A DNA stretch of 31,504 nt, taken from positions 1 through 31,504 of the forward strand of contig CABVDJ010000028.1 of the NCBI GenBank assembly GCA_902497025.1. Reading direction: 5' to 3'. The notes beneath the pieces are model-generated. The model saw nothing but the letters and a program-made list of their open reading frames with translations. It made no database searches and was not told the DNA's origin. The first letter of the stretch is position 1. The number at the start of each line of letters is the position of its first letter. Below are positions 1 through 7,360 of the stretch, piece by piece. Source of the DNA: an uncultured Collinsella sp. Its GTDB lineage: Bacteria; Actinomycetota; Coriobacteriia; Coriobacteriales; Coriobacteriaceae. The position numbers and the translations under genes were made by a program.

Positions 1-2
1 AG

Positions 3-80
3 CGCCTGAGCTGCCATCTCGAGCACGTCCGCAACCACCCGCTCACCACGCGTCGCTACTATCACCAGATGAACTACTAA
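3..80 (+). CDS. C-terminal end of a probable SIS-domain sugar isomerase/deglycase (truncated by window edge)
   Basis: Only the last 25 codons are visible, ending at TAA 78-80. The tail reads as a run containing HPLTTRRYYHQMNY. This resembles, from memory, the C-terminus of SIS-domain phosphosugar isomerases of the FrlB/GfrF fructosamine-6-phosphate deglycase type, which end in a similar HPLSTRRYM-like stretch. It lies just upstream of, and on the same strand as, mannose-family PTS genes, which is a common partnership: the PTS imports and phosphorylates the sugar derivative and the SIS enzyme converts it. The family call is an inference from a very short piece; any cytoplasmic enzyme of the operon remains possible. 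Confidence 0.4.
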   Translation, partial: RLSCHLEHVRNHPLTTRRYYHQMNY

Positions 81-101
81 TCCTCTCAAATTGCTGCGGT
101 T

Positions 102-140
102 GTCTGCAGGCGAGCTGCGCAGAATGCCTCGCCTGCAGAC
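102..140 (+). other. Intercistronic 13-bp perfect hairpin
   Basis: A perfect inverted repeat (102-114 pairing with 128-140, arm GTCTGCAGGCGAG, 13-nt loop) fills the gap between the upstream gene and the EIIC start. It is not followed by a T-run, so it is more likely an mRNA stability or processing hairpin, or a weak attenuator, than an intrinsic terminator. Confidence 0.6.
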
Positions 141-161
141 CTATTTCTGGAGTTGAACGAA

Positions 162-935
162 ATGGTTGTCCAGTATCTTCTAGTTGCACTGGTCGCATTT
201 ATTGCGTCCATGGACGAGCAATTATTTGGCATTACGATGCTTGGTCGTCCGCTGTTTACAAGCCTGTTTGTCGGCTTGATCCTTGGCGATGTCCAGCAGG
301 GCGTTATCGTCGGCGCTGCTTTGGAGTCCATGTTCATGGGCGCCATCATGGTCGGCGCGGCGGTTCCTCCCGAGGTCTATGCCTCTGGCGTGCTTGGCTG
401 CGCGTTTGCCGTCATTACGGGTACGGGCACGGCAACTGCCGTCGCGCTCGCCCTTCCCGTCTCCGTCTTCCTTCAGGTGTGGCGCAACTTCTGCTACGCC
501 GTTCCGGGCGCCTTTGCCTGCAAGAAGATTGAGACCGCTCTGGCAAATCGCGATCTTGCTAAGGCGAATCTGTACCATCTGACCATCGTGCCGCTGTCGA
601 TTGGCATTCCGTCTGCACTGCTGGTGTTTTGCTCGCTGTTCTTTGGTGCCGACCTCATCAACAATGCGCTCAACGCGATTCCGCAGTTTGTGATGGACGG
701 CCTCAACGTTGCGTCCGGCGTCATGGTCTGCATCGGCTTCGCTCTTCTTATTAGGACCATGGGCGACAACAAGCTGCTTCCTTGGCTGTTCATCGGCTTC
801 ATAATGGTCATCTACCTCAAGATGGACGTGGTCGGCGTCGCCGCAGCTGCCATTTGCGTCGCGCTGCTCCTGGCCTTCCGCGAGGGCTCGTCCGGTCCGC
901 AGACGGTTGCTGCAGATGAAGAGGAGGACTTCTAA
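162..935 (+). CDS. PTS mannose/fructose/sorbose-family EIIC component
   Basis: Membrane channel subunit of a mannose-family phosphotransferase system; with EIID it forms the pore that imports a sugar while EIIA/EIIB phosphorylate it. The 257-aa product is almost wholly hydrophobic. It shows typical EII-Sor features: an early segment with DEQLFG, a glycine-rich GLILGDVQQGVIVGAALE stretch (roughly residues 38-55), and the FMGAIMVGAAVPPE region. The start at ATG 162 is preferred because GGAG at 149-152 lies 9 nt upstream; the in-frame TTG at 153 abuts that GGAG. EIIA and EIIB are not in the window and are presumably upstream. Substrate cannot be read from the sequence; the SIS-like tail upstream hints at an Amadori or amino-sugar compound. 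Confidence 0.9.
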   Translation: MVVQYLLVALVAFIASMDEQLFGITMLGRPLFTSLFVGLILGDVQQGVIVGAALESMFMGAIMVGAAVPPEVYASGVLGCAFAVITGTGTATAVALALPVSVFLQVWRNFCYAVPGAFACKKIETALANRDLAKANLYHLTIVPLSIGIPSALLVFCSLFFGADLINNALNAIPQFVMDGLNVASGVMVCIGFALLIRTMGDNKLLPWLFIGFIMVIYLKMDVVGVAAAAICVALLLAFREGSSGPQTVAADEEEDF

Positions 936-1783
936 TGGCTACCCAGAACACCGACCTCAAGGAGGCCAAGAAGGACGCGATTATGACTCCCGATATGTAT
1001 CGGAGCATGTTCCTTCGCCAGTTTACGAGCCAGTGCTCGCAGTCGTACGACAAGATGATGGCAATGGGCTTTATGTACACCATTCAGAAGCCCCTGCGAA
1101 AGATCTATCCCAACGACGACGATTACTATGCGGCGCTCGATCGCCATACCGAGTTCTTTAACATCACGCCTCATGTGCTTCCGTTTGTAGCCGGCCTAAC
1201 GGTTTCGATGGAAGAGCAGGCGGCTGCCGATAAGAACTTCGACACGTCCTCGATTAACGCCATGAAGGTTGGTCTCATGGGGCCGCTTTCCGGCATCGGC
1301 GATTCGTTCTACTGGGGTACGTTCCGCGTGGTCGCCGCCGGCATTGGTATTGGCATCGCGTCGACGGGCAACCCGCTCGGCCCAATCGTGTATGCGCTCA
1401 TCTACTCGGTGATTAATTTTGCAACGCGTATCGTCGCCGCCCATCTGGGATACGACCTGGGAACCAAGTTATTGCAGCAGTCCGAAGAGAACAACCTTAT
1501 GTCTCGCATGACGCATGCTGCCGGTGTCCTCGGAATGACCGTTATCGGCGCCATGATTGCGGCACAGGTCTCACTGTCCACTGCTTTGACCTTTAACGTG
1601 GGTGGTTCGGAGATTGTCCTGCAGGATCTGTTCGATTCGATCTTCCCCGGTCTGCTGCCCTTGCTGGCAACCTTTGCCTGCGTCGCCCTGTACAAAAAGG
1701 GCGTCAAGACCATTTGGATCATTTTGGGCATCTTTGCGATCTGCATCATCGGAACGGGCTTGGGAGTGTTCGCGGCGGCGTAA
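935..1783 (+). CDS. PTS mannose/fructose/sorbose-family EIID component
   Basis: Second membrane subunit of the mannose-family permease, 282 aa. The N-terminal cytoplasmic part carries the EIID pattern FLRQFTSQCSQSYDKMMAMG followed by LDRHTEFFNITPHVLPFVAG and SMEEQ. The middle holds the family hallmark GLMGPLSGIGDSFYWGTFR (from residue 112), and the C-terminus ends in hydrophobic segments. The stop of EIIC overlaps its start (TAATG at 933-937), and GAGGAGG at 921-927 is the ribosome site, so the two subunits are translationally coupled, as expected for a fixed stoichiometry. It is the last gene of the operon; a strong terminator follows about 47 bp downstream. Confidence 0.93.
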   Translation: MATQNTDLKEAKKDAIMTPDMYRSMFLRQFTSQCSQSYDKMMAMGFMYTIQKPLRKIYPNDDDYYAALDRHTEFFNITPHVLPFVAGLTVSMEEQAAADKNFDTSSINAMKVGLMGPLSGIGDSFYWGTFRVVAAGIGIGIASTGNPLGPIVYALIYSVINFATRIVAAHLGYDLGTKLLQQSEENNLMSRMTHAAGVLGMTVIGAMIAAQVSLSTALTFNVGGSEIVLQDLFDSIFPGLLPLLATFACVALYKKGVKTIWIILGIFAICIIGTGLGVFAAA

Positions 1784-1830
1784 TGTTGACTGCTATGCTC
1801 GCGCGTTGGATAACTAACTGACCGTTTGAA

Positions 1831-1864
1831 AACGGGGCTCGGCGTAAGGCCGGCCCCGTTTTTT
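1831..1864 (+). terminator. Intrinsic terminator of the PTS operon
   Basis: Stem AACGGGGC (1831-1838) pairs with GCCCCGTT (1853-1860), extended inward by CGGC/GCCG around a GTAAG loop, and is followed by six T (1859-1864). Confidence 0.9.
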
Positions 1865-1917
1865 GTTTGAGGGATTTTCCGACCGTCCAATAATCCACGC
1901 TCATGCATCACTCACGC

Positions 1918-2160
1918 ATCTCTCGTCTCTCATTCGTCACTAACACGAGAGATAGCTTAAAGACGAGAGATAATTATGAGAGATAGCCCAGCAGCAAAGA
2001 GACAAGCAACCATGGTATTGTCTCAATATCGATTGTTCCAACAGCAAAAACATGATTTAATGAAGCACGTAGAGATATCTTATCTCTCATCTTTCACTCA
2101 TATCTAATACGAGAGATAACAGAAAGATGAGAGATAATTACGAGAGATAACTGAGAGACG
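1918..2160. repeat. GAGAGATA repeat array upstream of the AlbA-type regulator
   Basis: AT-rich intergenic DNA unlike its surroundings. GAGAGATA occurs on the plus strand at 1947, 1965, 1978 (cluster 1) and 2111, 2129, 2142 (cluster 2), with the same 18- and 13-bp steps in both clusters. Inverted copies lie at 1918-1931 (ATCTCTCGTCTCTC) and 2081-2088 (TATCTCTC). The latter forms the hyphenated palindrome AGAGATA-TCT-TATCTCT (2071-2087), and a variant GAGAGACG lies at 2153. The rest of 1865-2212 shows no gene. The layout looks like a cooperative operator; the downstream gene encodes a DNA-binding regulator, so autoregulation is the natural inference. Confidence 0.75.
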
Positions 2161-2212
2161 AGGGAAATCCGTCTGCAGCATTCTCCGTAGGACCGAGCGA
2201 AGGGACGTGCAA

Positions 2213-3679
2213 ATGAACGAAAACGAGCTGGCCGGTTTGCTCGAGTCTTTAAAGCGCATGGGTTCGGATGACTTTAGCGTCGAAGTAAAGGAGAGCGTCA
2301 CGACGCTTTCCCGCGACGTATGGGAAACGGTCAGCGCTTTCGCAAACACCGCCGGCGGCATCATCGTACTCGGAGTGAGCGAGCGCGCGGGTTTTGTCCC
2401 AGTTGCAAACTTTGAGACCGAGAAAGTGCTCAACCAATTCGTGGCGGGCATGGGCGATGCCGGCGGTCGTGGAAAGCTGGCCAATCCGCCCAAATACACC
2501 ATTGAGCGCGTGGAGCTTCGAGGTGCTGTTGTTCTCGTCATCACAATCGAGGAGCTCGACCCGTCGAGCAAGCCTTGCTATGTAATAGAACGGGGCGCCC
2601 AGGGCGGCAGCTACAAGCGCATCGATGACAAAGACGTGCCGCTTTCGTCGACCGAGGTTTTGGCGCTGTCGTCATACGAACGGACGAGTCCTAGCGATCG
2701 CGATACGGTGCCCGGCACGAGTGTGGGCGATCTCGACGAGTCGCTGGTCGACCGCACGATAGAGCGTGCCTATTCGTTGACGCCTCGAGCGATGCACGGT
2801 GCGACGGACAGGAAGACAAAGATGGAGCGTCTGAATTTCCTCGACCCCCAGGGCAATGTTACCAAGGCTGGCCTCCTTGCCGCGGGCGTTTACCCTCAGC
2901 AGTTCTATCCCAAGCTCTTCATTGATGTAGCTGTCCATGCGGGAACTCAAAAGGGCACTGCGGGGCCGCTAAGGTTTATGGACCGCACAGTCTGCGAGGG
3001 CACCCTGGGCGAGATGATTTCGGATGCTGTCGCGGCTGTCGCCAAAAACCTGCGTCGCACCTCGACCGTTCAAGGCGTCTCGCGTATCGACTCGCTGGAG
3101 ATCCCCGAGGAGGTCCTGCGCGAGGCAATTGCGAACGCCGTAATCCACCGAGAATATGGAGATCGGTTCTGTGGGCAGTCGATCGCTGTTGACGTCTTTG
3201 ATGACCGTATCGAGGTGACGAACCCCGGCGGTCTTTATGGCGGAAAAACTCGCGAGAACTTGTTTGATGGCAGCTCGCGGTGCCGCAACGCGACGCTCGT
3301 GAAGCTCATGTCGCTTGTCCCGTTGCCCGATGGCGCGGGCTCGCCTGCCGAGGGTAACGGTTCGGGTATTCCGATGATGGTCGATGCCATGCGTGCGCAC
3401 GGTCTGGCTGAGCCCCTGTTTTGCCCTGGTTTTGACCGGTTTAAGGTTGTCCTCTATCGCTCTAAGGTTGAGCAGGTCGATCATGGTGGGGACCTGATCA
3501 TGGCGGCCCTCAAGCGCTATGACGAGTTGGGAACGCGCGAGCTGGCAGAGCACACGGGGCTTACCGTCTCTCAAGTTAGGACGCGCGTTAATGCGCTTAT
3601 TGCTCAGGGCGAGATTGAGCCTACGGCAGCGGCGACGAGCCGCAATCGCAAGTATCGACTGTCAGAGCGTGTGGAATAA
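2213..3679 (+). CDS. AlbA_2/Schlafen-type DNA-binding domain + HATPase_c_4 + winged-helix regulator
   Basis: A 488-aa protein of the widespread AlbA_2 regulator type, often annotated as an ATP-binding protein or RecG-like transcriptional regulator. The N-terminal domain (about 1-130) has the pattern EVKES...WETVSAFANTAGGIIVLGVSE. A GHKL-like half-domain (about 290-350) has REAIANAVIHREYG and the NPGGLYGG nucleotide-binding loop. The C-terminus (about 425-485) is a winged helix with LGTRELAEHTGLTVSQVRTRV. ATG 2213 is chosen over GTG 2207 because AGGGA at 2201-2205 gives 7-nt spacing. No target gene is known for this family in general. The GAGAGATA array immediately upstream suggests that it binds its own promoter. 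It sits at the edge of the accessory R-M patch. Confidence 0.8.
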   Translation: MNENELAGLLESLKRMGSDDFSVEVKESVTTLSRDVWETVSAFANTAGGIIVLGVSERAGFVPVANFETEKVLNQFVAGMGDAGGRGKLANPPKYTIERVELRGAVVLVITIEELDPSSKPCYVIERGAQGGSYKRIDDKDVPLSSTEVLALSSYERTSPSDRDTVPGTSVGDLDESLVDRTIERAYSLTPRAMHGATDRKTKMERLNFLDPQGNVTKAGLLAAGVYPQQFYPKLFIDVAVHAGTQKGTAGPLRFMDRTVCEGTLGEMISDAVAAVAKNLRRTSTVQGVSRIDSLEIPEEVLREAIANAVIHREYGDRFCGQSIAVDVFDDRIEVTNPGGLYGGKTRENLFDGSSRCRNATLVKLMSLVPLPDGAGSPAEGNGSGIPMMVDAMRAHGLAEPLFCPGFDRFKVVLYRSKVEQVDHGGDLIMAALKRYDELGTRELAEHTGLTVSQVRTRVNALIAQGEIEPTAAATSRNRKYRLSERVE

Positions 3680-3779
3680 ATGCGTTAGTGGACGAGGCGA
3701 CCCAATAATCGACCCTCAATTGGCGCCCGCTAAGTTAAAGCGGTTGTCGCCCAGTCGACGGTGATGCTAAAGACTCGGC

Positions 3780-4271
3780 TTACGCCGGCATGGCCCCGAA
3801 CCCGTCCATCAAGAACAGCCTAAGAACCAGTTTGATGACATTTCCCGGTTTGACTTCAGCCGTGCCAAAGACGTGGTGCTCGGCGAGCTCGCTGGAGTAT
3901 GCATAGATGTCGCGGATAAGGTCCGCGCCCGAAAGCGTAAACATGTAACCTGCGTCCGAAAGCGCATTGGGTGCGGCGGGCAACTTGGCCATGTGGCAGA
4001 ACGTTTGCAGGTCGGGCGCCATAACATTCTGGTAGTCGAGGTGGCCGCTGGCATCCTGTGCGGTAAGTTCCAATTGACGCACAAAATCCAGGGCTGCCGC
4101 TAACACAAAACTCGGCGTAGGTGCGTTGACGTCCTGAGTGGTCGCCACGAGCCTACCCGCCGCCTGCGTGACAAGCCAAGCGACCTCGCGCTGGCAACGC
4201 ACGGCCTTGCGCGTAACCGGCTTGATGGACGAAGAAGAAACGCTTCCCTTGGGCGGATTCGAAACAGCCAC
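3780..4271 (-). CDS. Hypothetical protein, 163 aa, unrecognised
   Basis: I do not recognise the family. A longer open frame continues upstream to 4580, but that part only mirrors the methyltransferase gene. The supported start is GTG 4271, with GGGAGG 5 nt upstream, giving 163 aa. After a short Ser/Pro-rich head the protein looks mainly helical (CQREVAWLVTQAAGRLVATT; SFVLAAALDFVRQLEL), without signal peptide, membrane segment or catalytic motif, and ends in a hydrophobic tail (VIKLVLRLFLMDGFGAMPA). It lies downstream of the methyltransferase on the same strand with a 125-bp gap, so it may be co-transcribed with it. It could be an R-M accessory protein or an unrelated orphan. Confidence 0.55.
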   Translation of the reverse strand: MAVSNPPKGSVSSSSIKPVTRKAVRCQREVAWLVTQAAGRLVATTQDVNAPTPSFVLAAALDFVRQLELTAQDASGHLDYQNVMAPDLQTFCHMAKLPAAPNALSDAGYMFTLSGADLIRDIYAYSSELAEHHVFGTAEVKPGNVIKLVLRLFLMDGFGAMPA

Positions 4272-4396
4272 AAGAACCTCCCATGAACGACCCGGCCCAA
4301 CAAGCCCGGATGAAACACGTGCTACATCAGTATACAGGGAAGTGGGGTGGAAAAACGGAGTCGACAGCGTGAACTGCCGGCTCCGGATTGCTTGCC

Positions 4397-5659
4397 TTAG
4401 AGGCCGTACACTTCGACCATAGCTTCGCCAATGCGATGGGGCACGCCGGTGACGAGTGCGTTGCCCATGCAGAAGGCCCGATGGCCGTCGGTCATGCCCG
4501 TATCGGTCCAACCTTTCGGGAATCCCTGAAGCTGATCGAGCTCGTCGGGAACAAGACGGCGGAAACGGCCATCGGGACATTCGATGACGTGCTTGAAGCG
4601 GCTCGCTCCCGTGCCGCCTTCTCCTGTGAGGATGGTGCGGCTCGGCTTGTCGGTGGCATCCGGGAAGCTCATGGCTCCCTCGGAATACGTGTACGTAAAG
4701 CCTGTCTTTTTGTTAGTGCGCTCTTCGCGCTTGCTGCCCTTAAGGTAGCGCCAGTCGGGAAGCTTTTCGTCGGAGATGTAGAACTGCTCCGGGACATCAG
4801 CCTCGTCGACAAGCACGTCGCCAAGCACGTGGCGCTCACCGTGATAGTCCTCGGCAAAGTCGCAGGTCAGAACATGACAGCCCTGCATGACGCCAGCATT
4901 CTTGAATTGAGAGGTCTTTTGGCCGACGCCAAAACGAGTTGAGTTCTCGTAGGGGTCGGGCAAAACGTCGAGCTCGGACATCTCGTCGGGATAGATGGCG
5001 GGGAAGGCTTTAGCCATGACGCCGTTGTGCATGCGATTAACGAGATCAACTTTGCCAGCGTCCTTTTCGCAGAAGATATAAACACGCTTGCGACGCTGGG
5101 GGAAACCGTATTCGGCAGAGTTGACCACGCGCCATTCGACCGTGTAGTCGAGGTCGGCAAGACAGCTTAGAATGATGGCGAAGTCGCGACCGCGTTGAGA
5201 CGCGGGCGACTTGAGCAGGCGGTCGACGTTCTCAAAGAGACCGAACTTGGGCTTCTTCATTTCGAGGAAGTGATAGATGTCCCACCAAAGGACGCCCTTC
5301 TTGCCCTCGATGCCGTGTGCCTGATTGAGCGGACGCGCGACAGAGTAGTCTTGGCAGGGGAAACCGCCAACAACCATTTGGACATCGGGGATTTCGATTT
5401 CTTTCGCCTCGGCCTGCTCCAGGACCTTATTGATGTCTTCGTTGACGACGGAATCATTGCCGAAGCGATCCATGTAGCAACGGGCCGCGAACTGACGCGC
5501 CTTGGTTCCGGGCGGCTCCCACTGATTGGCCCAAATGGTGCGGAAGGGGCCGGCGGGCTTCATATAAAACTCGGGATGGCGAGGGTCGGCATAGCCTTCG
5601 AGACCCAAACGAAATCCACCGACGCCCGCAAAAAGCTCGGCAATATTAATCTCAGACAC
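4397..5659 (-). CDS. DNA (cytosine-5-)-methyltransferase of a type II R-M system
   Basis: A 420-aa C5-cytosine methyltransferase that would protect host DNA from the divergent nuclease. Motif I (AELFAGVGGFRLGL) sits at the N-terminus, the catalytic Pro-Cys-Gln of motif IV is in GGFPCQDYS with Cys102, motif VI is ENVDRLL, and motif VIII is QRRKRVYIF. The C-terminal motifs IX and X include RRLVPDELDQLQGFP and MGNALVTGV. The variable region between VIII and IX (about residues 200-330) is the target-recognition part. GTG 5659 is chosen because GGAG lies 4 nt upstream and motif I then falls in its usual place; upstream TTG/GTG options at up to 5722 lack a ribosome site. By partnership with a Sau3AI-like nuclease, the predicted target is GATC methylated at the cytosine; this is an inference. 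Confidence 0.93.
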   Translation of the reverse strand: MSEINIAELFAGVGGFRLGLEGYADPRHPEFYMKPAGPFRTIWANQWEPPGTKARQFAARCYMDRFGNDSVVNEDINKVLEQAEAKEIEIPDVQMVVGGFPCQDYSVARPLNQAHGIEGKKGVLWWDIYHFLEMKKPKFGLFENVDRLLKSPASQRGRDFAIILSCLADLDYTVEWRVVNSAEYGFPQRRKRVYIFCEKDAGKVDLVNRMHNGVMAKAFPAIYPDEMSELDVLPDPYENSTRFGVGQKTSQFKNAGVMQGCHVLTCDFAEDYHGERHVLGDVLVDEADVPEQFYISDEKLPDWRYLKGSKREERTNKKTGFTYTYSEGAMSFPDATDKPSRTILTGEGGTGASRFKHVIECPDGRFRRLVPDELDQLQGFPKGWTDTGMTDGHRAFCMGNALVTGVPHRIGEAMVEVYGL

Positions 5660-5748
5660 GTTTCTCCAATCGCTGCTGTGTCCGGTTATGGTGGTCACAA
5701 CAATAACCGATCGAGGGGACAATCAAGACCTCAATTTTCTGGGCGTTA

Positions 5749-5766
5749 GTAGTTGCTCTGAACTAC
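5749..5766. promoter_or_regulatory. Dyad in the divergent methyltransferase-nuclease promoter region
   Basis: GTAGTT-N6-AACTAC (5749-5754 and 5761-5766) is a perfect hyphenated palindrome in the 140-bp divergent region between the M and R genes. A related AGGTTAGTT follows at 5771-5779. It is a plausible operator balancing the two genes. No controller (C) gene is visible nearby. Confidence 0.4.
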
Positions 5767-5799
5767 CATGAGGTTAGTTGCGAGTTTCGGAGGTATCCC

Positions 5800-7305
5800 G
5801 TGTCTAAGAAGCGCCTCGATTTCAAGCGCATGCTTGACGATACTGATTTTTCTGACCCCTCAAGTATTGAGCGCTATGCTGCCAATCTCGATGGCATGAC
5901 GTTCCGCGATATTCTCGAGCTCGGTATTGCTCCGGAGGGGGAGAGTGCGCCCAAGGACTTTGGCTTCAAGAAGTACAAAGGCGGTATGGGCACTCTTATC
6001 GAAGAACGTTACTTTGGCTACAAGGCCAATAGTGACGATCGCCCCGACTTTCCCGAGGCGGGCGTTGAGCTCAAGGCAACGTGTTTTGATGTGCTCAAGA
6101 ACGGCCGGAAGTCTGCTGGCGAGCGCCTTGTCCTGACCATGATTCCTTATGACCGACCTGTTTCGCTCGACTACGACAGTTCTCACCTCAAGACCAAGCT
6201 CAGCAATATCCTGTTGATTTACTACGGCCGAGATCGTTCCATCGATAAATACGACCAACGCATTGAGCGTGCGGTCATGGTTCGTCTGCCCGAAGAGGAC
6301 ATGAAAATCATTTGCGCCGACTACGAGAAGATCATTTCCTATATTCAGGATGGCCGTGCGGACGAGCTTTCAGAAGGCATGACGACTTATCTGGGTGCTT
6401 GCACGAAGGGCGCAACTGAGGCCACAATGTGGGCGGACCAGTATTATGAATACTTCAATACCGATACGGGCGAGATTGAGCGCCATCGCGCAAAGCGTCG
6501 CGCCTTTTCCCTCAAGCGCTCGTATATGGACTATGTGCTCCATACTTATGTCCTCGGTGCTCCGCGAGTCGGGGAGAGCATTGTTCAGGACGATGGCAAG
6601 TCTATCGATTTCGAAAGTTACGTAACTGGACTTATCGAGCGCCATTACGGTGAGACCGATCGTCAAATTGCCGAACAGTATGGACTGGAGTACACGGGCA
6701 ATAAGGCGCAGTGGACAACGCTCGTTTATCGTATGCTCGGAATCAAAAACAATGCTGCCGAGGAATTCGTCAAGGCAGGCATTTCCGTCCGAACTGTTCG
6801 AGTTAACAACAGGGGGCACATCGAACAGGCTATGTCGTTCCCACCGTTTGAGTTCAAGCGTTTGATTGAAGAAGACTGGGAGACGTCGCCTCTTCATGCG
6901 TGCCTTGAGACCAATCGCTTTTTCTTCGTTGTGTTCCGTGAGGACCACGATGGCGTGCTGCGTCTCGATCGTTGTTTGTTCTGGGCAATGGGAGAAAACG
7001 AAATCGAAGGCCCAGCGAAAGCTTGTTGGGATGAGACGCGAAAGGTAATACGTGAGGGCGTTGAGCTCAATCCGTATCGGGATGCGAGCGGAAAGCTCAA
7101 AGTGACTAACAATCTGCCCGGTATGGCGGACAATCCAATTGTTCACGTTCGCCCGCATACGTCAAAAGCGGCTTACAAGTTTGCCGATGGAACAGAGATC
7201 GGTGACATCGCAAGGAATGCTTACGAACTGCCCGACGGGCGCTGGATGACGAAGCAATCGTTCTGGTTCAACAAGGGCTACCTGGAGCATATTCTGGGGC
7301 TGTAG
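5800..7305 (+). CDS. Sau3AI/MutH-family type II restriction endonuclease
   Basis: A 501-aa protein close in length to Sau3AI (about 489 aa), which consists of two MutH-like domains. The N-terminal domain contains KYKGGMGTLIEERYFG followed by PDFPEAGVELKAT. The candidate catalytic residues E69, D83, E90 and K92 have exactly the spacing of MutH E56, D70, E77 and K79. The C-terminal half (about 270-495) is a second, presumably catalytically inactive MutH-like recognition domain, as in Sau3AI. The start is GTG 5800 with GGAGG at 5789-5793. The family cuts at GATC, and a divergent C5 methyltransferase completes the system. Codon use is visibly less GC-rich than the housekeeping genes, which fits acquisition by transfer. 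Confidence 0.9.
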   Translation: MSKKRLDFKRMLDDTDFSDPSSIERYAANLDGMTFRDILELGIAPEGESAPKDFGFKKYKGGMGTLIEERYFGYKANSDDRPDFPEAGVELKATCFDVLKNGRKSAGERLVLTMIPYDRPVSLDYDSSHLKTKLSNILLIYYGRDRSIDKYDQRIERAVMVRLPEEDMKIICADYEKIISYIQDGRADELSEGMTTYLGACTKGATEATMWADQYYEYFNTDTGEIERHRAKRRAFSLKRSYMDYVLHTYVLGAPRVGESIVQDDGKSIDFESYVTGLIERHYGETDRQIAEQYGLEYTGNKAQWTTLVYRMLGIKNNAAEEFVKAGISVRTVRVNNRGHIEQAMSFPPFEFKRLIEEDWETSPLHACLETNRFFFVVFREDHDGVLRLDRCLFWAMGENEIEGPAKACWDETRKVIREGVELNPYRDASGKLKVTNNLPGMADNPIVHVRPHTSKAAYKFADGTEIGDIARNAYELPDGRWMTKQSFWFNKGYLEHILGL

Positions 7306-7360
7306 CGTTTCGAGATTATTTAACAATCAACCCCTGCTCCTCGATACCTCGATGTTGCCC

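Noticed and set aside
1918..2160. CRISPR array
   Set aside because: Repeat units are only 8 bp, spacing is 13-18 bp, copies occur in both orientations, and no cas genes are nearby.
4272..4580. Longer N-terminus for the 163-aa hypothetical protein
   Set aside because: The extension overlaps the methyltransferase coding sequence and reads as a shadow; GTG 4271 has a strong ribosome site.
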